From Deltaproteobacteria bacterium (lineage in GTDB: Bacteria; Desulfobacterota; Desulfobacteria; Desulfobacterales; JAHEIW01), in NCBI GenBank assembly GCA_024639185.1, contig JAHEIW010000031.1, positions 1 through 33,813 on the forward strand: a DNA stretch of 33,813 nt, given 5' to 3'. Both the position numbers and the translations under genes were made by a program. Below the pieces are notes generated by a model that was not told the DNA's origin, searched no databases, and worked only from the letters and a program-made list of their open reading frames with translations. Below, piece by piece: positions 8,873 to 17,533 of this stretch; position 1 is the first letter of the stretch; the number at the start of each line of letters is the position of its first letter.

Positions 8873-10616
8873 TCAGGTCCTCTTCCAATTCCTGCAGTTG
8901 AAAGGCTCTGGCATAATATCCATCGGTGGCAATCAAATCCTGGTGAGCGCCCTGTTCACGGATTCGTCCCTGCTCGAGGGCGATGATCTGGTCTGCAAAT
9001 CGAACGGCGGAAATGCGATGGGAGACGATGATGATTGTCTTCTGGCCGATCATGGATTTGAGCGTTTCGATAATGGAATTTCCAGTGGCCAGATCCACCT
9101 GGCTGATGGGATCATCCAGTATGAGTATCTTGGCGTCCTGGTTAAATGCACGGGCCAGCGCGATCCGCTGTTTTTGACCACCGGACAGGATCACGCCTTT
9201 TTCACCGACAATGGTTTCATAGCCATTTGAAAAAGCCTGGATCGTTTCGTAAACAGCGGCTTTTTGAGTAACGGTCTGCAGCTGGTTTTCCGCGATCAAT
9301 GGACTGTCAAACGTAATGTTTTCCCTGATAGTCCCGGCAAACAGGAAAGGCTCCTGGGGCGTGAAGGCAATCTGTGATCTCAGATTATCGAGCTGTAGCG
9401 ATCGTATGTCATGGCCGTCAACGCGTATGTTGCCGCGGGAAACCTCATACCGTCTGGGTATCAAGTTCGCCAGTGTTGTTTTACCACTGCCCGGGGGTCC
9501 GACAATACCCAGAACGGTTCCCGGCTCCACCGTTAGATTAATACCCGATAGCGCCATTGGGCCGCCGTTTCCATTGGCTCCGTAGCTAAAATCGACATTT
9601 TCAAAAACAATGCGGCCCTCATACCGATCAAGTGTTCTGGCGTGTTTTTGGTTTTGTATTTCCGGACGGGTCTCCAGAATGTGATTGAGGCGATCCAGTG
9701 ACGCCCGCCCTCGCTGGATTAGGTTTGTTACCCAGCCCAGTGCCATCATAGGCCAGGTCAATAAACCCAGATAACTGATGAAAGCGACAAAATCTCCGGG
9801 CGTTATGGTCTGAAAGATGGTCTGGCGTCCACCCAAATACAGCACAATTGCCAGACTCAAATTGGTAAACAGCAACATCATCGGGAAAAAAGATCCCACA
9901 ATTTTTACCAGACCCAGGTTTTCTCTGACGTATGCGTTTGAGACGGCATTTACCCGGGCGGCTGCTTGCTGTTTGTGATTGTGTGCCTTGATGATGCGAA
10001 TCCCGGCAAAGCGTTCGCGAATGACTTCGGTTAAGTCTGAAAAGGCCGCTTGAACCTGCTGGTACCGCTGGTGCATCTGTTTGCTGAAAATTTTGGTACT
10101 GATGGTAATCAATGGCATCGGGATCAACACAAAGAGGGTCAGAGTGACATTGATGTAAAGCATAAATCCAATGGCCGCGGCACCCAGCACGATTGCATCA
10201 TTTAAGGCCACCAACCCCATCCCGGCTGCCATGCGGACCTGCTGAATATCATTGGTGGCATGGGCCATTAAATCGCCTGTCTGGGTGTGATCAAAAAATG
10301 ATGCCGACAGGGTCTGGATATGGGCCAGCAGGCGATTGCGCAATCCCTCCTCAACGCGCCGTGATGCGCCCAGCAAACAGCGCCGCCATACATATCGAAA
10401 TGTGCCAATCAACAGGGCAATAATGACCATGTAAATTGCATAAAGCAGCAACTGGCCCACATCGATTTGCAGCGCGGTCAGCCCGTCAACCGACCACTTG
10501 ATGATGCGAGGAATAAAAAGCTGCAGCCCGTCAACCACCATTAAGCTGAGCAGACCGGCCACGATTTTCCAGCGATTTTCTTTAAAATAGGGTTTGATCA
10601 GAGCGATGGATTTCAT
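8862..10616 (-). CDS. ABC exporter half-transporter, degenerate-site partner (MdlA/TM287-like)
   Basis: 584 residues from ATG 10616; a TTG at 10631 in frame is an alternative. ATG is preferred because GGAA lies 9 bases before it and MKSIALIKPYF is a usual family opening. Six membrane helices precede an ATPase domain. Walker A is GPPGSGKTT, the signature LSGGQKQRIALARAF and the H-loop VSHRISAV. Walker B reads ILILDDPIS, with Asp where the catalytic Glu should be. This is what heterodimeric exporters show in the half that forms the non-hydrolysing site. It is the first gene of the two-gene exporter operon. It starts 100 bp from the divergent RNase gene. Confidence 0.92.
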   Translation of the reverse strand: MKSIALIKPYFKENRWKIVAGLLSLMVVDGLQLFIPRIIKWSVDGLTALQIDVGQLLLYAIYMVIIALLIGTFRYVWRRCLLGASRRVEEGLRNRLLAHIQTLSASFFDHTQTGDLMAHATNDIQQVRMAAGMGLVALNDAIVLGAAAIGFMLYINVTLTLFVLIPMPLITISTKIFSKQMHQRYQQVQAAFSDLTEVIRERFAGIRIIKAHNHKQQAAARVNAVSNAYVRENLGLVKIVGSFFPMMLLFTNLSLAIVLYLGGRQTIFQTITPGDFVAFISYLGLLTWPMMALGWVTNLIQRGRASLDRLNHILETRPEIQNQKHARTLDRYEGRIVFENVDFSYGANGNGGPMALSGINLTVEPGTVLGIVGPPGSGKTTLANLIPRRYEVSRGNIRVDGHDIRSLQLDNLRSQIAFTPQEPFLFAGTIRENITFDSPLIAENQLQTVTQKAAVYETIQAFSNGYETIVGEKGVILSGGQKQRIALARAFNQDAKILILDDPISQVDLATGNSIIETLKSMIGQKTIIIVSHRISAVRFADQIIALEQGRIREQGAHQDLIATDGYYARAFQLQELEEDLNAS

Positions 10617-10716
10617 CAGATGCAGTTCCAAAGGGTTAATTTTTATAACAATCTGAAAATAAATAACATTTTATCATGCGTTGACTTCGCCGAAGTCGGT
10701 TGTTATTGTAAATTTT

Positions 10717-12711
10717 ATGGAATCAGGATCTATTGTTGAATATATTGACCGTCAAAAAATAATGTGCGCAGTGGTTCTTGAAGTCAAGAACCAGCGGCTA
10801 CGGTTGTTAACGGAAAACAATCGAGAGGTCAACCTTTCCTGCAAACGACTGCTACACAGAGACAAGATACGCCTTGATCTTACCCTGGGACGAGATCGGA
10901 TGGTAGAGACTTTAAAAGAAGTTGTCCGCAAACGGGAAAAACTCATTAATACCATTGATATCCGCGATCTATGGGAAGTACTGAACAGCGAACAAAATTT
11001 GATCGATCTGGCGACTTTGACCGAATTTTGTTTTCCAGAGAGCCCATCGGGAGATCATGAAGCGGCAGTCATGCGGGCCCTATTTAATGATCGGCTTTAT
11101 TTCAAATTTAATCCGGACGGGTTTCGCCCCAATTCAGAAAAACAGGTAGAATTGCTCGCTGCCCAGCGAAAAGAAGCGCAACGCAAACAGGAGGTGACCG
11201 AAGCCGGCGGCAGCTGGCTTAAAAGCATGCTGAATTCAACCGGACCTATTGATCCTGCTTCGGTTACACCGATAGTTCAGGAGTCTATTGGAATCCTGAG
11301 GTCGTACTATCTTTTTGGCAAAGAAGGTAAAGACGATACGATTGCCAGGCGTATGATGGCCAGAGCCGGCCTTGAAAGCCTGCAGGATATATTTCGGATC
11401 CTCGTGCGGTTGGGTGTGTTTGAAGAAAATGAAAACCTTGAGCTGTTGCGCCACCAGGTATCGGCTGATTTTAATGAAACGGTTTTAACCCGTGCGGCGC
11501 AGATTGTCAGCTCAAAACCGATGGGGGCTGTTACTGAGCGCCGTGATCTTACCCACCTGTCCCTGATGACCATCGATGGCCAGGGAACTCTTGATTTTGA
11601 TGACGCCATCAGCATTGAAGAAAAAGATGATGGATTTCGACTGGGCGTTCACATCTCTGATGTCGGTCACGTCATAAAAAAAAATGATGTTGTTGATCAA
11701 GAGGCGAGCGCGCGCAGCAGCTCCATTTATATGCCAGACCAAAAAATATCCATGCTGCCGTCGGTTCTGGCAGAAGGCCTCTGCAGCCTGAAAGCCGGCC
11801 TGGAGCGTCCGGCCATCAGCATTATGATTGATCTAAGCGCGCAGGCTGAAATTGTGAGCACTGAGATCTTGCAGAGCCTGATTAAAGTCAAGCATCAGTT
11901 GACCTATTACGATGTCAATAATGCCGTGGATGATAATCCACAGAAACGCATTTTACTGGATATTGCCAAAAAATATCGGCAGAAAAGGCTGGATGATGGG
12001 GCCATACAGATTACAGTGCCCGAGATCGGTATCTGGGTCAACGAAAACCAGGAGGTTTCTGTTAATCAGGTTAACCGGGAAAGTCCGGGCAGGTTGCTGG
12101 TTTCAGAGCTAATGATCATGGCTAACGGGTTAATGGCCAATCATTTAAAAGAGCGTCAGTTACCGGCAATTTTCAGATCGCAACGCGAGCCGCGGCAACG
12201 ACTATATAAAAACAATGCGGGTACGCTTTTTCAGAACTGGATGCAACGCCGGCTTCTCAGCCGCTTCATCTTGAGCACTGAGCCCGATTGGCATTCGGGA
12301 TTGGGATTGAATGCATACATCACCGCAACTTCTCCTATTCGCAAGTACTCAGATCTGATCAATCAGCGCCAGATCCGGGCATCGCTCGGATTGGAATCGG
12401 CTTATCGCGCCGATCAAGTTGCGGATATCATAAAATCCCTCGAGTTGCCGATGAGCCTTGTGGGCCGCTTTCAATATACACGCCATCGATACTGGCTGCT
12501 AAAATATCTTGAAAATCAAGTCGGGCAAAAAGAAGAGGCCATTGTCCTGCATAAGGCCCGTAGAAAATATCAAATTCTATTGAACCGGTATATGCTTGAG
12601 TGCGATTTGCCGATAACCAGCGGTATTGAATTAAAGCCGGAAGATTTGATCCAGGTAACCATTCAACGGGTCAGCGCCCGGCAGGACATCATACAAGTCG
12701 CCATCGGCTAA
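10717..12711 (+). CDS. RNase II-family exoribonuclease (RNB domain)
   Basis: 664 residues from ATG 10717. The frame opens back to a TTG at 10681, but neither start has a clear ribosome site, and MESGSIVEYIDRQKI is a natural opening. The RNB catalytic domain begins near residue 290 with THLSLMTIDGQGTLDFDDA. Its Asp cluster (TID...LDFDDA) is the Mg-binding site of RNase II/R, which degrades RNA 3' to 5'. IYMPDQKISMLP and TSPIRKYSDLINQRQ are further family motifs. The N-terminal 280 residues are not a clear pair of cold-shock domains, and the C-terminus is only a short OB-like tail. It is therefore closer to the shorter RNB proteins than to RNase R. It stands alone, divergent from the ABC exporter. 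Confidence 0.9.
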   Translation: MESGSIVEYIDRQKIMCAVVLEVKNQRLRLLTENNREVNLSCKRLLHRDKIRLDLTLGRDRMVETLKEVVRKREKLINTIDIRDLWEVLNSEQNLIDLATLTEFCFPESPSGDHEAAVMRALFNDRLYFKFNPDGFRPNSEKQVELLAAQRKEAQRKQEVTEAGGSWLKSMLNSTGPIDPASVTPIVQESIGILRSYYLFGKEGKDDTIARRMMARAGLESLQDIFRILVRLGVFEENENLELLRHQVSADFNETVLTRAAQIVSSKPMGAVTERRDLTHLSLMTIDGQGTLDFDDAISIEEKDDGFRLGVHISDVGHVIKKNDVVDQEASARSSSIYMPDQKISMLPSVLAEGLCSLKAGLERPAISIMIDLSAQAEIVSTEILQSLIKVKHQLTYYDVNNAVDDNPQKRILLDIAKKYRQKRLDDGAIQITVPEIGIWVNENQEVSVNQVNRESPGRLLVSELMIMANGLMANHLKERQLPAIFRSQREPRQRLYKNNAGTLFQNWMQRRLLSRFILSTEPDWHSGLGLNAYITATSPIRKYSDLINQRQIRASLGLESAYRADQVADIIKSLELPMSLVGRFQYTRHRYWLLKYLENQVGQKEEAIVLHKARRKYQILLNRYMLECDLPITSGIELKPEDLIQVTIQRVSARQDIIQVAIG

Positions 12712-12726
12712 TCCCTGAAATTTGCA

Positions 12727-12845
12727 TGAAAATTAATGAGAAGTTAAGTTAACACCAAAAGACTTCAAATTAAGTAAATTTTAGAAGGAATAAAAATATC
12801 AACCAGGATGAAGGATTAAATATCATTTTATCTCATTAATTTTCA
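12727..12845. repeat. AT-rich element bounded by 15-bp perfect inverted repeats
   Basis: TGAAAATTAATGAGA (12727-12741) is exactly inverted as TCTCATTAATTTTCA (12831-12845). They enclose 89 bp of AT-rich sequence with no ORF of note. This could be a small non-autonomous (MITE-like) insertion or a long hairpin after the RNase gene. No target-site duplication was seen at the edges. Confidence 0.6.
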
Positions 12846-12849
12846 CCCT

Positions 12850-13130
12850 TTGGTCTTCGCTTTCAGCTACGACCCAACAGGGCGGGCGAGCCGGAGACTT
12901 CCATCTGCTGCGTTATTAAGGGCGAAGCATAGTTCACTATAGCTTCGCCCTTAAGTGCCTTGCATATGAAAGCCTCCGACTCGTGCAAAGTTCAGGTACA
13001 ATCTAATGGCCTTTTTTTCGCTGGCCTGCGTTCTCCGCAGTTTTCTGTCTGCGACGTACTTCAAGTACGCCGCAAACAAAAAACCTTGTGCGGCCTTGCC
13101 CACCAAAAAAAATACGTATTTATAAAGGGA
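12850..13130. other. Non-coding region with two strong imperfect hairpins
   Basis: Two large dyads lie here. The first is 12916-12954: TTAAGGGCGAAGCATAG, a 4-base loop, then the near-exact reverse complement with one extra A. The second is 13040-13084: 22-base arms around a central CGTACTT/AAGTACG palindrome with only three mismatches. All three mismatches are C-A or A-C when read on the plus strand, so they are G-U pairs in a minus-strand RNA. Next to the first is a TTGCA...TGCAA pair (12960-12989). The short ORF at 12960-13151 has no family features. A structured RNA or a dispersed palindromic repeat is the best reading. Confidence 0.5.
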
Positions 13131-13212
13131 AATGATATTCTATTAAATTAAATTCCACTTACTATGGGCTAAGCCAGAGATCTCAGCTAACGCCGCAATA
13201 TATTGCTACGGG

Positions 13213-13360
13213 GTATTGGGATATTAGAATGCTGGAATACGGGATTTGATGGGAGAAGATCTACTTCGATTTAACCAAGCTTAGCTCGAAATTACCGTCA
13301 AGACATCATCCGCTTTTTTTACCCAATATTCCTTTTGTCCATCACTCCATTATTCCACGG
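13213..13360. repeat. Facing GGGATATT/AATATTCC phrase repeats
   Basis: GGTATTGGGATATTAGAATG and GGAATACGGG near 13215-13246 face CCCAATATTCC and CCATTATTCCAC near 13321-13358. The two sides are an imperfect inverted pair of 'ATTGGAATA'-type words. This is another of the phrase families seen between genes in this window. The rest of the gap up to the YbaK-like gene holds nothing recognisable. Confidence 0.45.
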
Positions 13361-13426
13361 GGCAACTCTAAGGCCGGAACACTGCTTTGGCACTATCCCA
13401 ATTTTGGCCCTGACTATCTGAACGAC

Positions 13427-13906
13427 TTATTTGACCGAAATGACGGTGCCGGCGGTGATTGTTTTGAGATCGTCGGGAGTCAATTTGAAAACAGCGTGGG
13501 GCGTTCCGGCGGCAGCCCAGATCTCATCGTACTGCAGCAGGTCTTTGTCAATAAAAATTTTAAGCGGGCGGTCATGTCCGACCGGCGGTACCCCGCCGAT
13601 GGCAAAACCGGTCATCTGGCGAACATAATCGGGTTTTGCCATCTTAATAGGTTCAGACACAGATTGCTCAATGGCGCCTTCATTTACCCGGTTGGCTCCA
13701 CTGGCAGCTACCAAAATGGGTTGATGTGACTGCTGGCCCTCAAATATAAGCGATTTTACAATCTGCCCCACCTGGCATCCAACAGCCCGGGCTGCATCCG
13801 ACGCACTGCGCGTTGTATCCGTCATCTGGACCACTTCACAGCTCAAGTTATGGGCTTGTAAAGCTTGCTGCACTTTTTGGGCACTGGGTTTTAATTTTGC
13901 CTCCAT
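13427..13906 (-). CDS. YbaK/EbsC-family aminoacyl-tRNA deacylase
   Basis: 159 residues from ATG 13906, which has GGGAGG upstream on the minus strand; the frame stays open further 5' but that part has no family features. This family hydrolyses mischarged tRNA such as Cys-tRNA(Pro). The YbaK domain fills the protein: an opening helix (SAQKVQQALQAHNL), then GQIVKSLIFEG with the conserved Lys, VAASGANRVNE, a MAKPDYV helix and the GFAIGGVPPVGH loop. The ending FIDKDLLQYDEIWAAAGTPH is also standard. It is a stand-alone editing protein. Exact amino-acid specificity cannot be read from sequence. Confidence 0.92.
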   Translation of the reverse strand: MEAKLKPSAQKVQQALQAHNLSCEVVQMTDTTRSASDAARAVGCQVGQIVKSLIFEGQQSHQPILVAASGANRVNEGAIEQSVSEPIKMAKPDYVRQMTGFAIGGVPPVGHDRPLKIFIDKDLLQYDEIWAAAGTPHAVFKLTPDDLKTITAGTVISVK

Positions 13907-14245
13907 CGTTCCTCCCTTTGCGGTTGCGAGACACCATGGCATTAAACCGCTCATCAGGCAAGTGTTTATTCCAGCAGCAATTATCCGCTGCAATGTCTTT
14001 GACGCGCACCGCGCATTCCGGGTGACAGTGATACGGGCGTTGCCGCCGTCCAATGCGCTGTGCACCGGGATTAGTGTCGGCAGCCAGGCGAGGATACTAA
14101 GTTTTCATCAATTTTCTGAATGCCTTTCAATTTTCGATTTTTTAAAGATTTGGACTCATTTTGCAATAATCAGTAATTATAATGATTATAGCGTCATAGA
14201 TGAATTTTTACCCATATGACACCTTGGCCGGTGTAAATATTTTAC

Positions 14246-14278
14246 TTGACTAAATAATACATAATAATTATACAGTCA
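14246..14278 (+). promoter_or_regulatory. TetR gene promoter overlapped by a dyad operator
   Basis: TTGACT (14246-14251), 17 bases, TATACA (14269-14274) makes a good sigma70 promoter. A dyad, TGACTaaATAAT (14247-14258) and ATTATacAGTCA (14267-14278), covers both boxes, as expected for autorepression by the TetR protein encoded 38 bp downstream. One half of the site recurs upstream as ATTATAgcGTCATA (14185-14198), so there may be a second, weaker site. Confidence 0.6.
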
Positions 14279-14315
14279 TATTATAAATAAATATTATTCA
14301 GGAAGGATTTTAGCC

Positions 14316-14945
14316 ATGGGAATCCAGGAAAGGAAAGAAAGGGAAAAGGAGAGGCGACGGCAACAGATTATGGTTGCCGCCAAACGCGTTTTCTCGAATA
14401 AAGGTTTCAACAAAGCCACCATGGAAGACATCGCTCAAGAAGCTGAACTCAGCCCGGGTACACTTTATCTGTATTTTAAAAATAAAGAAGAGCTTTATGC
14501 TTCGCTATCACTTCGGATACTTCAATACCTTTTAATCCGGGTCGAACATGTCAATGAAGAAAAGGATTCCGGTCCTGAGGAAAAGTTAAAGTCTCTTGTC
14601 GATGCCATGTACGATGTTTACGAATTTGATCCGTTGATCATTATCAACATGTTTCATCTTCAGTCCAGTGAAACCCTGAAAAATTTGTCACCGCAGCTGA
14701 TGGAAGAGATAAAACTGTTGTCGCGCAAATCACTGGGTTCCATTGCCCAGATATTCAAAGAAGGCGTGGAAACGGGTATTTTTATCGATAAACATCCGGT
14801 GGCGTTGGCAGACACGTTTTGGGCATTATTCTCCGGCGTGGTTTTATGGTTGACGAGCAAAAAGATCATTGATGAACGCAAAGATTATCTGAAACAAACC
14901 CTTGATGTTGGTTTTGATATCTTCCGCCGCGGACTTAAAAAATAG
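14316..14945 (+). CDS. TetR/AcrR family transcriptional regulator
   Basis: 209 residues. The N-terminal helix-turn-helix is classical: QQIMVAAKRVFSNKGFNKATMEDIAQEAELSPGTLYLYFKNKEELY (written here in parts: residues about 15-60, with TMEDIA and GTLYLYFKNKEEL as the core). The C-terminal ligand-binding half (about residues 75-205) is helical and not assignable to a ligand. ATG 14316 has GGAAGGA upstream. The gene has its own promoter with a dyad. The neighbours are on the opposite strand, so its target beyond itself is not evident; the ABC exporter and the orphan TolC-like protein are possible but unproven targets. Confidence 0.92.
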   Translation: MGIQERKEREKERRRQQIMVAAKRVFSNKGFNKATMEDIAQEAELSPGTLYLYFKNKEELYASLSLRILQYLLIRVEHVNEEKDSGPEEKLKSLVDAMYDVYEFDPLIIINMFHLQSSETLKNLSPQLMEEIKLLSRKSLGSIAQIFKEGVETGIFIDKHPVALADTFWALFSGVVLWLTSKKIIDERKDYLKQTLDVGFDIFRRGLKK

Positions 14946-15047
14946 GCATTTGCCAACCAGACACTTCTTTCTGTCAATTCTTGTAAGTGATACCCTGTTA
15001 TAAGTCGATCACGTCCCAGGTTGAGCCGGCCGAAGGTCCCCGTGAAA

Positions 15048-15131
15048 CGGGATTTAGCCTGTTGAGCCTGTAAAAAAGGAATGCGGTGGAATTCTATTGT
15101 CAACCGGCAAACGGGGCAACGGGCTCAACCG
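15048..15131 (-). repeat. Dispersed GGTTGAGCC hairpin repeat, copy 1
   Basis: Read on the minus strand this begins CGGTTGAGCCCGTTGCCCC and contains CGTTTGCC, then GACAATAGAATT. It ends with a facing GGCTCAAC. The same order of words is found at 33386-33459. It abuts the stop codon of the minus-strand AIR-synthase gene. Another short hairpin (CCCGTgaaACGGG, 15039-15051) lies beside it. Confidence 0.6.
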
Positions 15132-16574
15132 CTAGAATAACTTCGTAATTTCATCCACTTCAAAATGGGGCCAGGGCACCTGCTTTTTGCCTTTATAGGC
15201 CTGGATCCCCTGCCCGCTGTCCAACACCTCTCCAATGCAGGCGATCTCGATACCAGCAGCCTCGATACGGTGCATCAGTTTTGGGTACTCACTGCTGTGG
15301 CAGCAGATTAAAAGGCTGCCGGAGCCAATAAGCCCCAGCGGATCAATATCGAGCAGGTCGCATATCTTTTGTGTTTCTGGATAAACGGGTATCTGATTCA
15401 TGCTGACTTTGATCTTATGCCCTCCGGCAATGCTCAATTCCGCCAGCGCTATTGCCAGTCCGCCTTCGGTCACATCGTGCATGGCAGTGGTTGCCGGGCT
15501 TTCAGCGGCAATTTTAGCTTCGGTCATAACACTGATCTGATCTAAAAAATGACGGCAGCGACCAATTTCACTGGAGGAAAGGCCCATTTTTTTTAACCGC
15601 CTACCAAACTCCCTGGCAATAATGGCGGTCCCCTCGACAGCCACGCCTTTGGATAACAGCACCTGGTCGCCGGTTTTCATCTGGCGTTTATCAATCAGAT
15701 TGCTGCGGGGAACCGTACCGGCCATCATCCCGGCCACAATGGGCCTGACAACGGCTTCTGTAATTTCTGTGTGCCCGCCACATAGCGTAATGTCCCATTG
15801 CTGACAAAAGTGTTTGAGTTCATCGAACACGCTTTTAATTTGTGACGGCGTTGTGCCGCAGGGGAAAAATAATGTCGTTAGGAACCATCTTGGAATCGCA
15901 CCGGAGGTGGCAATGTCATTGGCATTGATCAATACCGCATATTGCCCGATGGAATCGGTGGCGAAGGTAATGGGATCGGATTTAAGAACCAAAACTTCCT
16001 GCGATTCGATATCAACCGCTGCAATATCTTCTCCGACACCCGGAGTGATCAGTACGCTCGAGTCTTCAAAAATAAATTGATTCAAAAATTCCCTTAATAA
16101 CGGATTCGGTAGTTTTCCCGCCGGAAGCGGTATGCCCATGCGGACAATGTTTTTTATTTCGGCAATGTCTTCGATCTCAAAGTCGCCGGTGAAAGCTCCC
16201 GGGTCCTCATGCTGCCCAACGCGCACCCATGCGGTTATGGCGCCCATCTTGTGTACGTTCCGGATCTCGGAAGGGTGCGTCGATATAAACAGGATAGTTG
16301 CTACCGCGACATTCATTTTTTGTGCGGCACGATGAATCAGGTCCGCATCCGCTTTGTGGCGCATGATTTCAGGCTGGCTGAAGATGACATCCATATCCTC
16401 TTGATTGACAAAACGAGATTTGCGCAATGCCAGTTGGACGCTGTTTGAGCCAGAACGGCTGATAATTCCAAGTCGTAGATCCTTTGAAATAAGGTCCTGA
16501 CTGATTTTCAGCAAAGCCGTCGTCGGTTCAAGGCGAAAAAGAACGGCTTTGATATGGATGGGTCGGTTTGTCAT
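15132..16574 (-). CDS. Pseudo-HAD / AIR synthase (PurM-HypE-ThiL) family fusion
   Basis: 480 residues from ATG 16574, with GGAA 9 bases upstream; ATG 16589 and TTG 16613 are alternatives in frame. The last 320 residues are an AIR synthase-type ATP-binding fold: GEDIAAVD, ANDIATSGAIPRWFL, CGGHTEIT, TGDQVLLSKG, HDVTEGGLA and GLIGSGSLL. This places it with HypE/SelD/ThiL/PurM relatives. The first 130 residues keep the outline of a HAD phosphatase (KAVLF start, GIISRSG, HKADADL) but the catalytic DxD is FRLEP and the motif IV aspartates are gone. The HAD part is therefore probably non-catalytic, perhaps a binding or scaffold domain. No hyp, pur or thi genes are nearby. The reaction is unknown. 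Confidence 0.8.
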   Translation of the reverse strand: MTNRPIHIKAVLFRLEPTTALLKISQDLISKDLRLGIISRSGSNSVQLALRKSRFVNQEDMDVIFSQPEIMRHKADADLIHRAAQKMNVAVATILFISTHPSEIRNVHKMGAITAWVRVGQHEDPGAFTGDFEIEDIAEIKNIVRMGIPLPAGKLPNPLLREFLNQFIFEDSSVLITPGVGEDIAAVDIESQEVLVLKSDPITFATDSIGQYAVLINANDIATSGAIPRWFLTTLFFPCGTTPSQIKSVFDELKHFCQQWDITLCGGHTEITEAVVRPIVAGMMAGTVPRSNLIDKRQMKTGDQVLLSKGVAVEGTAIIAREFGRRLKKMGLSSSEIGRCRHFLDQISVMTEAKIAAESPATTAMHDVTEGGLAIALAELSIAGGHKIKVSMNQIPVYPETQKICDLLDIDPLGLIGSGSLLICCHSSEYPKLMHRIEAAGIEIACIGEVLDSGQGIQAYKGKKQVPWPHFEVDEITKLF

Positions 16575-16851
16575 GTTGCGTGTTTCCATGCCAGAATGCA
16601 ATTGAAAAGTCAAACCGCTTGCGCTTTGGCGACTCAGTGATTTGACACCTGTTTTGACAATTGTGGATTTCAGGTTTAAAAATAAACGGATCGAAGGCGA
16701 CCTTGCCCGTGAACTTTTGTGATTACCGTAAATTGAAGGGCAGGGGAGTATTGTCGATTCCGCTGCTGATAATTCAACGGGTTATGGTTAGCGGTTGGGC
16801 AGAAAAACGTCCCGGTCCATCATTAAATTATTTGTGTGACACGGTTTGGGG

Positions 16852-17533
16852 ATGAAAATATTATTGATATATCCATATTGCCTTGAGACACGGCTGCATG
16901 TTGAAGATATCAGCGTCGTACCCCAGGGGCTCTATTACATTGCAGCGCTTCTTAAAAAACACGCTTACGATGCGGAAATCTTAAACTGGTATAACATCAA
17001 CTTCATGTGATTTTTACGGCTCGCCCCAATTTTGGGGCCGGCAGGTCCGATTTCACTCAGCAGACTATTTTGTCGAGCAGCTTTCCCAGCTCGCCGGACA
17101 GGGAACCCGATTTTTTTTCGCGCCTGGCACTCACGTTTCAAAAGGGAGATTATGCGGGTATTGACGCTATCGCCCACAAGGACCGGATTGTCGAAAAACT
17201 ATATTTGCGGTCTTTGGAATACGGCACCAATGCCCGGGCATATGGGGGACAGGGTATGCTCTACCAACAACGCAAGGACTTTGATGAAGCGATTCAAATC
17301 TCGACGGCCGGCATTAGGGTTTTTCCCAGAGACGAACAATTGAATCTGTGTCTGGCCGTCAGTTACATGAACTTGGGAAACTATCAAAAGGCGCTGTCTT
17401 GCCTATCAAAATTACAGCACAAAAAAAAAGCGTCAACTTTACTGCCAAATGTTGCCAGGCGCTGGATGATGTGCAAAGGGCTGAGCTGTACCGCAAAAAA
17501 TGCAATGAGTTTGATTCAAAAACCAGGGCTTAA
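16852..17533 (+). pseudogene. Decayed B12-binding radical SAM protein with TPR repeats
   Basis: Pieces of one gene lie in three frames. ATG 16852 opens a B12-binding domain start (MKILLIYPYCLE...GLYYIAALLKKHAYDAEIL) and stops at TGA 17008-17010. The same frame then reads FYGSPQFWGRQVRFHSADYF and EQLSQLAGQGTRFFF, a piece of a radical SAM core just after the cluster motif, with Tyr where the last Cys would be. A shift leads to LALTFQKGDYAGIDAI and a TPR region (AYGGQGMLYQQRKDFDEAI, LNLCLAVSYMNLGNYQKAL) in the frame open from 17007. A further shift gives the C-terminus, ELYRKKCNEFDSKTRA, ending 17533. So there is a large deletion after residue 50, one stop and at least two frameshifts. It is clearly non-functional as a whole. 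Confidence 0.85.

Noticed and set aside
12960-13151. 63-residue frame in the folded non-coding region
   Set aside because: It lies over the hairpins, has no ribosome site and no similarity to anything recognised.
13907-14065. N-terminal extension of the YbaK-like protein to a 212-residue frame
   Set aside because: The internal ATG 13906 has a strong ribosome site and the family domain starts there; the extension shows no conservation signs.
17008-17010. In-frame TGA read as a possible selenocysteine codon, since radical SAM sequence continues in frame after it
   Set aside because: The gene also has a large deletion, a missing cluster Cys and at least two further frameshifts, so simple decay explains it; no SECIS-like hairpin follows directly.
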